DNA from: Arachis hypogaea
Lineage: Eukaryota > Streptophyta > Magnoliopsida > Fabales > Fabaceae
Direction of reading: 5' to 3'
DNA length: 64,000 bases
NCBI RefSeq assembly: GCF_003086295.3
Contig: NC_092054.1
Span: 31,191,942-31,255,941 of the forward strand
The position numbers were made by a program, and so were the translations under genes. Below, piece after piece: positions 10,547 to 19,776 of this stretch. The notes beneath the pieces are model-generated. The model ran no database searches. It was not told the origin of the DNA and saw only the letters and a list, made by a program, of their open reading frames with translations. Numbering within the stretch: the first letter of the stretch is position 1; each line of letters starts with the position of its first letter.

Positions 10547-12123
10547 GTAAGCACTGTGCTTGCATTTTGATAATACTTGGATTTTCAAACTGAAACTGAA
10601 GCCTAGTCCCACTCCCACCCCTCTCCTCTTTGAAACCGAAGAAAATTTGAAATTGAAAGAACAAAGAACCCTAGCCACCCACAGACAATTTGAAATTTGA
10701 AATTGATTAGCTGGGTTATGAGTATTATAATGATCATCTCGTCTGCCTTTCTGCTTGAAAGCTTTGAACCAGGTCTTGGAACGAACATAGGGGCGCGCAA
10801 ACGCTTTCAAAACTATAATAGCGACTAGCTCACTAGCCGATAGAGATGCCACCTAAGAAGAGAAGCAGCCTAATACTAAAGTAAAGGATGAAAAGCAAGA
10901 ATCGATTTTTCCAAGTTCTAACTACATGAAAGAGGAAAGCCTCGTAGGAGAGAGTGATTCAGCGGTATTCCATTCATAACAAGGCAGATACAATAGTTTA
11001 GTAAAGGACAAAAAAAAACTTATATCAATATGTAAACAATAATTGTTCAAAAGTTATCGCATATAAAAGAATATTATTTAAATATTTAAGACATCTAATA
11101 ATAGGTACATGCCATGATGAAGAGAAAAAAAAACAGATTTTTTGATGGAGTACTGGATAATTATTTTTGCTGTTGTTTGAAATTATTTTTGCTATTTAGA
11201 ATTATTCTATATAATATTTAATTAAATTGATTAAACTTCAATTTAACCAATAAACTATTGAACCAGTAATTTTATCGGTTTATTGACTAGTTCGAATCTC
11301 TCGTAACCTTAAAAGAGTGGGGAGAATTATTGACTCAAAGAGTAATAAATACTAAATAGTAACTAAATTCAGTAAAATAATGGGTGAAGATTAGAAATAC
11401 ATTTATTTTTCGAGTCACCATCAATACTCAATAAATTTTTTCACGTATATATATTTATAATTTACATATAAATATTTAAAAGAGCTTTAGTTACTTTAAA
11501 AAAACTCCTTCAATTCAACAAAGTTGTTATGTATATCCAAGAGTCGCACACACCAGTTCTTTGCTATCATTTGTTGAAGTGTTGATGCTGTGTTGTTGCA
11601 ATCATATATATATATAGGCATAAAAATTTTTTTAATTTGTTACTATCTTATCAAATAAAAAAGATTATTTGGGTGAATTTCTAAAAAAAAAAAATATCTT
11701 TTTAAGTTATCTTTTTAAAAAGATTTTACAAAAAATTAAAAATAATTTTATGTTTGAATATTTTATATAAACTTTATTTATTTATTTATTATGTAAAAAA
11801 TATATTTTTTAAAAAATTTAAAAAAAAATGTAAATTATAACTTTAAAAAAAGATGTTTTTTTCCTACCTCTATACATTTGTGAATTTTTTTAGAAATAAA
11901 ATAAAAAAAATTCATATTTTTTCAAACACAATTTTTGAACTTTAATTCTCTAAATACGATTTTTTTTACAATATACAAATTATTAAGTCCGCCTTACCCC
12001 GGCGAACTCCCTTTAAGTTTTTTGAAATTTGCGTTTTTAATCTATTATCATCTCCAAATAGTATATAGATCTACAAACAGTACACAAAAATACACAAAAA
12101 TACACAACAAGCATAGCTTCTTC
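10547..12123. other. Interior of inverted-arm element after captured exon, copy 1
   Basis: Intron-like and AT-rich sequence. A second AACCCTAG leader-like stretch lies at about 10668. The open frames on the minus strand at 10379-10852 overlap the captured plus-strand exon in antisense and I treat them as shadows. Nothing else is supported. Confidence 0.45.
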
Positions 12124-12428
12124 AAGAATTTTTTTAATTATAAATTTAAAAAATAAGCCATATTTAACAATGGCAACCATTCCAGAAATACACAAGTACA
12201 CAAGAATAAGTCATATTTAATAAGGATTTTTTTAATTATAAGTCATATTTTATTTTGAAAAAAATTATTTATATTTTTTAAAAAATTTTTCAAAATAAAA
12301 TACGATTTATAATTAAAAAAATTCTTGTTAAATATGGTTTATTCCGGTGTACCTGTGTATTTCTGGAGAAAATGAAAATGGTTGCCATGGTTAAATATGG
12401 CTTATTTTTTTAATTTATAATTAAAAAG
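12124..12428. mobile_element. Fold-back MITE, copy 1
   Basis: About 300 bp that reads as its own reverse complement. AATAAGCCATATTTAACAAT with GGCAACCAT at the left is mirrored by ATGGTTGCCATGG with TTAAATATGGCTTATT at the right. The centre is near TTTGAAAAAAATTATTTATA (about 12258). It abuts the right inverted arm. Copy 2 equivalent: 40734-41040. Confidence 0.7.
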
Positions 12429-12429
12429 G

Positions 12430-13284
12430 TGTTTGCTATGGTACGATGATAAATTCATACGTAATGATATAATAAAAATGTAGACAAATTAGAACAAGAC
12501 TTGCGGATTATATTTTCCACGTCAATAATTAATTTTTCTTTTTTTAAATATAAATTATATCAATGCTTTTACTAAATCACCCTTATACTTTAATAAAAAT
12601 AAAAAAAATAAATTTTATTTAATTTTAATAAAAAGACTTAAATATCCTTTTCTTTTCTATTGGACAAAAATCACCCTAATCCTTTTAATTTAATCAAAAT
12701 TTAATTAACTTTAGTTTATAATTTTATATCTAAATTAATTTAAAAATCAAAACTAAAATACATTTCATTATTCATATACACTGCAAAATTACTCTGTTTG
12801 TGGTGAACCCTAATCTAATTTCTCCTTCTTTATTCATACCCAAAAAAAAAAAAAATCTAAAGAGTAACCTCACCCCTAATTCCCTACCAGATAGCCGCAT
12901 TCTATCATCATCCTCTCCCTTTCTCGTAGCCACGCCTCCTCTCTGTCGGTCTTCACGCATAGCAGCACGTACCAGCATCCGCTAGCCGTTCTCCATCTTT
13001 CTCCTCTCCTTCTGGACAAAGAAGAAGAAGAACCCAGTTCCTCCAGCAAAGACTTTTTCTGACGGCACCGTCGGCTCCGTCGCCGCTGCAGCTTACGGCA
13101 CCGCTCTCGTCGTGTACTTGCATTTCTTTGCCAACATCATCCAGGTTCCTCAGCAAAGACTTTTTTCCTGTTAATTTATCAAATAATTTCTCACATTCTT
13201 CGTGCAACCTCTGTAAAATATTGAATTGCAAGATAATTTCTCATTCTCATGATAACAACGACATTATTAATACTAATACCAGTA
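12430..13284 (-). repeat. Right inverted arm, copy 1
   Basis: Reverse complement of 7845-8698. It holds the arm open frame on the minus strand (12953-13231, 92 residues, MQFNILQRLHEECEKLFDKL). Confidence 0.85.
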
Positions 13285-13516
13285 TATAGTCCCAGCTCAA
13301 ACACCCCCTATTATGTTTTCTATGCACCACTTGTGTTTGTGAGAATGGGGTAGTAAAAATCATCCTCATTTGAAGCTTGTGTTTTGGGGCATGTTTGGTT
13401 TGGTGTGGGTGAAACTTATGTGAAGTTTTTTTTAAGGTTGTTTATGAAGGAGTAGAAAAAGAGGTTATTTTTTTGGGTGGTTTATGTTTAAAAATGTAGA
13501 GAGTGGTGTAGCATTA

Positions 13517-13882
13517 ATGGCATCCTTAGAAGAAAAGGTTAAAACTTGTGGTGTTGGTGTCGTTGCGGGTTCAAACTCTAGTTGCTGAAATGAAGCACCT
13601 CAAGGAAATGCAAGAGCACTTTGTTTTGTAATCTTTGTTTTATCTTTTCACTTAATCTTTTCCCATTAATTAATCATGAATGGTTAATTATATGGTTTCA
13701 TCATTCATCAAGCTCAATATTTCACCCTTAACCTTTTTTGCCTTCTTTTTCTGATGATGGTAATTTCAGGGGTGAGAAAGACTTTGAATTTAGAACTATG
13801 GCATGCTTGTGCAGGCCCTCTTGTCTCTTTGCCTCAAGTGGAAATTCTTGTTTATTACTTACCCCAGAGACATAGTGAGGAG
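13517..13882 (+). pseudogene. Auxin response factor (ARF5/MONOPTEROS-like) exon 1-2 fragment, copy 1
   Basis: ATG at 13517 opens MASLEEKVKTCGVGVVAG. A base change then throws the frame, and the shifted frame continues QTLVAEMKHLKEMQEH to a donor GT at 13628. After an intron ending TTTCAG (13764-13769) a second exon (13770-13882) encodes [16 protein letters not shown] and stops at a GTACAT donor after a HSEE tail. This is the start of the ARF B3-type DNA-binding region. The N-terminal pattern (EEKVKT, EMKLLKE) resembles ARF5. Only two exons are present and the frame is broken, so it is a DNA-level fragment that kept its introns. Upstream 13285-13516 looks like its 5' leader. Copy 2 (42121-42486) shares the same lesion. 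Confidence 0.75.
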
Positions 13883-14418
13883 GTACATCTCTTCTTTTGA
13901 TAGCAAATGTGTGAATATTTTTTTCTATAGCAAATGTGTATCTATTTTAAACATGGGCTAGGGTTGAGTATAATGAGTCTAGTACTATGATTAAGTCATT
14001 AACAGAATAGAGTTTAGAATAGTAAATCACATTAATCTTTTGCTTTTAAGTAATTTACACAATTTACACGTGTGTTCATATTAAAATTACCTGATATTAT
14101 CTCCTACTGTTATAGTGTTAGGCTGTATTTTTCTATAACTTGAAGTAATTTATGGATGAGACCTTTCTGCGAAGATTTTGTTTTAGCACAGAGCCGAATT
14201 TTTCTCAAGTATTTCACTATTTTAATCCTCGAAAGATTAGTCTACTAAGAAAAATAATCCTGCAAATATTGATAATTATCCTATGATACAGAAATTGATT
14301 AATAAAAAAAGTAATAAGTTCTCATCCATGATTAACAATGATGTAAACAAATTGTTTCTGCAGTTTCTCATCCATGTTTTTTCTTAAAATTACTTTTTTA
14401 TTAATCACCCATTTACAG

Positions 14419-14494
<76 letters not shown>

Positions 14495-15128
14495 ATATGA
14501 TGTATAGCTTATATACCGACCATAGATACCCTTTTGTAATTTATATTGTTTTGGTTATTTACTAGAGTATGTTTCTATATGATAGTTATCAACTTATCAT
14601 TTTGTTTCTACAGTTCTCATCTATATTTTTTCTTGGTAAATTCCTAGCTTCACCCATGCACATATTGTCAATGATGTAAACTTATTCCTAGTTTAGAATA
14701 CATTTTGTGACTATATAGCATGCACTACTATATTATTTTAAGAAGATATACGTGCTTTAAAAAAAAAAACAAAAAAAAAAAGAGGGTGTTATGTACATAT
14801 ACCCAGCCATGACATGAAGCTTCCCTTTTAGTAGTAGTTTTAATTTTGTGCCATGCGTTTGGATGTGAGAGTTGCAGAAATAAATCTGAATCTTGATTCT
14901 TTAACCTTCACTTTATTTTTATTTATTTATTTATTTTTCTTGTCATCAATTGCTTGTCTCTTGTACCAAATTTAAGGAACCAATTAACACTTTTTGCCTC
15001 ATTTTCTTTTTAAGTCACATTCTCACTTAATTCCTATATATCATTTCTCATTGCCATTTGCAACCACCACAGCATAGATTGAAATAATAATAAGACCAAG
15101 GAGTTTATTTGACTTTTGAAGATGTAGT
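13883..15128. other. Intron-like and noncoding stretch with AT microsatellite
   Basis: AT-rich sequence following the ARF-like exons. It probably includes captured ARF intron. I see no other coding signal. A long AT run lies at 14419-14491. Confidence 0.45.
14419..14491. repeat. (TA)n microsatellite, copy 1
   Basis: About 73 bp of uninterrupted TA. Copy 2 has about 54 bp at 43026-43079, so the tract length has changed since the duplication. Confidence 0.95.
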
Positions 15129-15453
15129 AAAACATGTCTTAACCTGTTGATGTCACGCATTAAGCTGCTGCAAAACAAGAGAGATGCGCAACTGAAGCAA
15201 ATGCTTCCCAATTCTTGGAGGCTGGCCAAGAGGCAATTGTTAGAATTCGGGTAATTGTTCAGTGTTTCATAATACTTGTTAATTTTATTTCTATCTTAGC
15301 CCACTCTACATTTTCTTTGCTGTTTGTTTGATTGCATTGATTTAAATAAGTGGAGCATATCATTCAAGAACAAAATATATGGGAGGCATATGAAATTTTA
15401 GAGTTATTCTGTGAATTTGTTCTTGCTTGTGTACATATAATTGAGAGCCAGAA
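15129..15453 (+). pseudogene. IST1-like (Vps4 regulator) two-exon fragment
   Basis: 15129-15250 encodes KTCLNLLMS, then RIKLLQNKRDAQLKQM, and after a frame slip FLEAGQEAIVRIR, ending at a GTAATT donor. 15350-15453 encodes VEHIIQEQ, CEFVLACVHIIESQ and ends at a GTAAGA donor. These are consecutive conserved parts of plant IST1-like proteins, which regulate ESCRT-III and Vps4 in endosomal sorting. The frame slip, the missing start and the poor acceptor before 15350 make it a dead fragment. It lies in the same orientation as the ARF and profilin pieces on either side. Confidence 0.75.
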
Positions 15454-15599
15454 GTAAGACCATACAAATATAAGTATTTGTGCTTATTGAATGGTGTGTT
15501 TTCTTTTTAATTGGCTCACATGAAGTTAGTTTAAACTATAATCATACATGAAGATAAGTGACCGTGGATATTTTTTCTTTGTTGTCCATTTTTTTGTAG

Positions 15600-16267
15600 G
15601 TGCTAGAGCAACTTGAAGGCAACCACCTCTCGTCCACAGCAATCCTCAGCCAAGACGGCAGTGTTTGGGTTCAGCTCTAATTTTCCTCAGGTTATCTTCA
15701 ATACTTCTCAATTTCTCTCTCTAAAACTCTCCTTCTTTCTTAGTGCTTTGTTTTCCAAAATCATCTCGTTCTTTTTTTTCGTTAATTTTCCTCCGATTTA
15801 TCAGATTTGATTTGCATGTAACATATCCTATGGTTTTGGTGTTAATTCGATACATTCGTGCTTTAACCATAGCTGTTTAGTTTTATCAACTAGAGCTAAT
15901 TGATTAATTTTTCAGATTCTTAATGTTTTACTTGTTAAATTCAATTAATGCTGTAAATTAAGGCTTGGAGAGAGTAATTAGGAATGAGCTGGAGTTTGGA
16001 CTGTGTGATTATCTGATATGAGATGCATTGCATTCCTTTTTATTAGTATGTAAGAACATAAAATCAATCATACACTCGTTATTGTTATATATGAAGTTGT
16101 GTATTCACATCACTTGTGCAAGTAACATGTGGCCGGGGGTTTCAAGTGTTTGGTTCATAGAACAAGTCAAGTGATCCTTGCAGATCTGAAATAGTTTTAG
16201 TTGTTCTGTTCTTGGTTGGTTTTGTGTATTGCAGTTCAAGCCTGAAGAAATTACTGCTATCATGAAA
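15600..16267 (+). pseudogene. Profilin two-exon fragment
   Basis: After an acceptor TTTTGTAG the exon 15600-15690 encodes GNHLSSTAILSQDGSVW. A 2-base loss then shifts the frame, so the SSNFPQ end is read in another phase before the donor at 15691. The next exon starts at 16235 after TATTGCAG and encodes FKPEEITAIM, then diverges after about 16267. Both are neighbouring pieces of plant profilin, the small actin-monomer-binding protein. The start codon, the C-terminal two thirds and the intact frame are missing. Intron 15691-16234 is kept, so this was moved as DNA. Confidence 0.8.
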
Positions 16268-17150
16268 TACAACTATTCATGTAATTCCAGTATTATATAA
16301 TTCACATTCTACTATTCACTATTTACTATTATATAATTTAACTATTTAAATTAGAAAATTATAGCTATCATGAAATTACCTTGTTTTCAATTTGGCTCAT
16401 TTTCTTTTGAATTTGTGCACTTTTGCAATTCTGAATTTGTGCACTATGTATAAGAAATGCTTGATTACAAGTAAAGCAAGTTGATTCTGTCTAGTTGGTG
16501 AAAAACATGCATCTTTTTTACCCCCATCAAGAGCTTCTTTTGGGTATTTCATTAGGGGAAGGGGAGCAGTGACAAATCTGGAGTGAGTGCTATCTAAAGA
16601 GACTGTGACATCACTGGGTAAAGGAAAAGATTGCCCGTTCAATACCTCAAACTAATGTTTTTTTCACAGTGATCAACAAATAAAACCCACTCTCTAGTTT
16701 TATTATGATCTTGTGCTATTCTCATTTTCATTGCATCATGTTGTTGTCTTCAACTTGCGAAATTCCATTGTATAATAGGTATATCTTTCACTCTATATTT
16801 CCTTATGTTAGTGTGGCTTTGTATCTTTTCCTTTCATAGAGATCACAAGCCTCAATTTTCCAGCATTCCAAACTTGCTTTTGCTCTCCAGGTATATATAT
16901 AGATAATATCTGCTCAAGTCCTTATCTAAAGCTGCTGAAACTTTTTGTATCTGTTCTTAGATTGTGTATTTGCTTTTGGTCATGATTATTGTTATATTAT
17001 ATGTCTTAAGATAGAAAATACAGAGGCATGAAACTGAGACCAGAGAAAACATTTATGTCACTGTCTCAATTTCTCTGATCCCCAACTTTTGGATGGATAC
17101 CAAAGTGGGCGTATTTTGTCTTAGGTCAGTGACATTATCCCTGTTCTATT
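16268..17150. other. Noncoding stretch with one unplaced minus-strand frame
   Basis: Mostly AT-rich. On the minus strand 16642-16397 is open for 81 residues (MNGQSFPLPSDVTVSLDSTH start). Its composition looks protein-like and it may be another captured exon, but I recognise no family and see no clear splice pair. Confidence 0.3.
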
Positions 17151-17345
17151 GTGAATGTTATCAAAAGCTTGGGTGATGCAAATGCGGTTCAAGAACGGTT
17201 TAATGTTCATGCCATTTTCGTTAAGAATGGTTATTTTGATGCTAATTTATCTATTAAGGTCTGTTTGTTAGAATGTATTTTAGGTGTGGGAAAATTGAGC
17301 TTGCGTGGAGGGTGTTTGATGAAAGTTCTGAGAGAGACCATGTAG
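17151..17345 (+). pseudogene. Pentatricopeptide-repeat (PLS-type) protein fragment
   Basis: The frame from 17151 gives VIKSLGDANAVQERFNVHAI and FVKNGYFDANLS. A second frame, entered at about 17273, gives [19 protein letters not shown]. Together they follow the usual order of a plant PPR motif pair (G..VHA..VKNG.., then the M..RCG.IE.A..VFDE..ERD block), so one frameshift near 17270 breaks it. PPR proteins bind organellar RNA. Only about 65 codons remain. The family call rests on motif shape. Confidence 0.6.
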
Positions 17346-17349
17346 GTTT

Positions 17350-17465
17350 AGTTCATTTTGACTCTGCTGCTCAAGGAACCTGCTCATGCGTTCTAGCAAT
17401 TGTGATGCCTTCCTTTTTCCTCTATCTGTGCCATTTTGAGCCAAATCCAATAAAGGATCCATCAC
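17350..17465 (-). pseudogene. U-box/armadillo-repeat protein C-terminal fragment
   Basis: Minus strand. The frame gives [19 protein letters not shown] followed by SRFLEQQSQ. This resembles the final armadillo repeat of plant U-box E3 ligases, where GT.R.K.KA..LL is typical. It runs opposite to the PPR piece ending at 17345. It has no start and no U-box, so it is a fragment. Confidence 0.5.
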
Positions 17466-17530
17466 GTCGAGCTCTTGGGCCTGAGACAGATATTGTTGAT
17501 CTCAAGAAGAAAGATGAATCAAGACAGCAG

Positions 17531-18228
17531 CCGATTTTGGTTAGAATTAGGTGCTTTCATATTGCTTTCAAGAATTAGGAGGAATATTATTCTTTACTTT
17601 AGTATAGGTTTTATAGTTCATACCATGCATAGAACCATTTGAGTTCTTACTTTAGGTATAGCTTTAGGATTTGAGAGAGTATATTGTTGGATGAGGTTGT
17701 ATATTATTTTTGTAACTTGTTAAAGGTGGGATAGATATGGGCGATGTCATAAAAGTTTACTTTGATAAAAGATACCAAATTAAATATTTTCCTTGATTGA
17801 TATGATATGGTGTAATAAATATTTTCTGCATAATTCTCCAGCCATTGAAGTGCCTAATCTATTTGTTTAGAGCGTGTGCGGAGAATGATATTCATATATC
17901 TGTATTTAAGAAACAAAAATGCTTCATAAATGCAGCACTATGATACTTTGTTTCACTATTCTTCTATTCAGAACCTTCCATATGATGTAAAATACTCAAC
18001 AACTTTACAACAATAACTGATTTGAGCATGCTCCATTGTAATTAGAACATACCAAGTGAGACCAATCAACTATCATCATGCATAGAGATTTTGTTTACTC
18101 TTTGAATCAATCATCTCATAATACATTTTCTACATTTTATAGTTAAAACTAATAACATTTTACAAAATCTACAATACAATTTATAGTGAACTATTGTAAG
18201 GAATGGTGATGATCAGATTTAGATGGCT
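17531..18228. repeat. Tandem duplication, copy 2, first segment
   Basis: Matches 5398-6098. It ends at target duplication TGGCT (18224-18228), where the Athila-like element is inserted. No gene recognised. Confidence 0.9.
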
Positions 18229-19510
18229 TGATGGGTTGAAAACGAATTTCAACACCTAAAACTCACCGGCAAGTGTACCGGGTCGCATCAAGTAGTAATA
18301 ACTCACTTAGAGTGAGGTTGATCCTACAGGGATTGATGGATCAAGCAACTTTAGTTAGGTGATTGATTTAGTCAAGCAAATAAGTGTTGATTTGAGTGAT
18401 TTGTATCCAACAGAAGCTAAATTGCATGAAATGTAAAGGGAGAGGGATAATTGACAAGAATTTAAAGTGCAGAAGAATTAAAAGAGTTGAATCTTAAGGT
18501 GCAAGTAATATAAATTGCAGAAACTTAGATTGCAAGAAACGTAAATAACTGAAACTTAAAATGCAAGAAATGTAAATGGCTTGAATCATAAAAGGATCCG
18601 GGAGCTGGGAGTGCATAATTTAAACAAAAGACAATAAACATCAATCAACAGAGGAATAAAAGATGACTTGAATTGAAATAGATCTTAAACAGAAGAGTAC
18701 AATTGCTTGAAGAATTTAAAAACAGAAAGTAAATGTAGCTCAATTGTAGAAATTAAAAGAGAAATTGAAGATCTTAGGGGTTGAGTGAGACTAGAGAAAA
18801 AGTCTAGATCTCAATTCCTTCCTTGATCCACCCAAGAACAATTGCAAAAGAAAATGGAAGAGTAAATTTCAGAAGAAGTAAAAGAAGGCAGTAAACAGAA
18901 TTTAGATGCAAATCACAGTTTCTAGGATTATGCAGAAAAATAAACAAAGAGATCTCAAGGTGAGATTGAAACAGAATTTCTTCAATTCTCCACCCAAGGT
19001 CCAGAATAAAGAGTAGAAAGTGCAGAAGCAAGAACAAAGAAGAAGAGAGATCAATTCTCCTTCCCAATTCCCAAACTCCCAAAGCTAGAAAATAAAATTG
19101 AAAATTCAAAAGTAAGCAAAAAAGGTTTTAAAATCAAAAGAAGGTCCTCTCTAACTCAAACTAGCTTCTATTTATACACTTCCTCTTTTTTGGATTTTAG
19201 AATTTGGAGTGGGATTTTTAATTTTGTGAAGAATTGGATTTTATTTTATTTTTAGACTCAAAATTGAGTTATGGTGCACTCCCGAGGCACGGCTCAGTTG
19301 AAAAACCAAACTGAGCGCCCAAATTTGCTTTCCTTGCCCAATTTGGTGCACGTCCCAACCTTGTTCAAGTTACACTTCATTAGAGCTCAGTTGGAAAACT
19401 GAACTGAGCTCTATATCCTGTCTTGAATGCATCCAATTGCGCGTCCCAGCCCCTTTGGCCGTGTCAACTTGTGCGCATGGTTTCCTCCTTGGTGTGCTTC
19501 CTAGCGTGCC
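18229..19510 (-). mobile_element. Left LTR of the Athila-like element, truncated
   Basis: Nearly identical to 28958-30239, including GATCCTACAGGGATTGATGG and TATA box TATAAATAGA (minus, 19176-19167). It breaks off at CTAGCGTGCC, where the intact LTR continues AATGTGTGGGG. Palindromes of the form GCTCAGTT...AACTGAGC lie at 19292-19316 and 19382-19412. The minus-strand open frame at 18804-19109 is LTR sequence, not a gene. Confidence 0.9.
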
Positions 19511-19707
19511 TGTAACAGCCCAGACCACCCGCTAGCACGATATTGTCCGCTTTAGCACACAAGGCCTCACGATTTTGCCTTTGATGATAGGGATGATGGC
19601 CAAAGCCCCCCACACTCACTCGTCAAAACGCGTCATGCTAGGGAGAGGTATCCACACCCTTATAAGGCATGCTTCGTTCCCCTCTCCAACCGATGTGGGC
19701 CTTTACA
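19511..19707 (-). mobile_element. TRIM LTR (197 bp), left
   Basis: Runs from TGTAACAGCCCAGACC to GATGTGGGCCTTTACA, with inverted TGTAA/TTACA ends. Its partner is at 23685-23881. By eye I find four differences in 197 positions, all transitions. With the 69-bp internal region next to it this is the layout of a terminal-repeat retrotransposon in miniature. Confidence 0.85.
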
Positions 19708-19776
19708 ATCCACCCCCCTAAGGGAGTCCAGCGCCCTCGCTGGCACATCGATCTGGGTTCTGGCTCTGATACCATC
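19708..19776 (-). mobile_element. TRIM internal region: primer site and polypurine tract
   Basis: On the minus strand TGGTATCAGAGCCAG (19774-19760) is a 15-base match to the 3' end of plant initiator tRNA-Met. About 40 bases later TAGGGGGGTGGAT (19720-19708) is a polypurine tract directly against the LTR. There is no coding capacity, as expected for a TRIM. At 19771-19779 the sequence ACAGATGGT is shared with the integrase frame it is fused to. Confidence 0.8.

Larger units (their letters stand above)
7845..13284. mobile_element. DNA transposon with long inverted arms (Mutator-like, non-autonomous), copy 1
   Basis: Two arms of about 855 bp (7845-8698 and 12430-13284) are reverse complements of each other and enclose 3.7 kb. 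The outer ends read TACTAGTGTTAGTATTAATA on the left and, reverse-complemented, ATACTGGTATTAGTATTAAT on the right. No transposase is visible. The interior carries plant-gene-like exons (10005-10247 and 10495-10546) and a fold-back MITE. Long arms plus captured exons suit a Pack-MULE. A 9-bp target duplication is only hinted at (GATCCAGCT left of copy 2, GTCCCAGCT right of copy 1), so the superfamily is inferred. Confidence 0.7.
5397..17530. repeat. Tandem segmental duplication, copy 1
   Basis: AGCCGATTTTGGTTAGAATT starts at 5398 and again at 17531, and the two stretches then run parallel. 5397-6098 matches 17531-18228, 6098-6726 matches 31063-31708, and 6722-15032 matches 35358-43629. After subtracting the two insertions in copy 2, the lengths agree to within a few tens of bases (about 9.63 against 9.61 kb). 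Copy 1 holds no large LTR insertion. The part 15033-17530 has no visible partner because copy 2 is broken by a Tekay element at 43630. Confidence 0.9.

Noticed and set aside
10379..10852. 157-residue minus-strand frame as a host gene
   Set aside because: It runs antisense to a better-supported captured exon and leader. In copy 2 the frame is shorter (38969-39268). The composition is GC-block driven with no motif.
7845..13284. CACTA (En/Spm) assignment from CACTAGTG at 36465
   Set aside because: The right end is not TAGTG, no 3-bp duplication is present, and arms of about 855 bp are far too long for CACTA inverted repeats.
15600..16267. Functional profilin gene
   Set aside because: No start codon, a 2-base frame loss in exon 1, and divergence soon after the start of exon 2.
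13285..17528. Helitron call for the exon mosaic
   Set aside because: No convincing 5' TC, 3' hairpin-CTRR end or Rep/helicase frame could be located, so it is left as a hypothesis only.
18804..19109. Paired minus-strand frames at 18804-19109 and 29502-29795
   Set aside because: They are similar only because they are the two LTRs of one element. Hydrophobic low-complexity sequence.
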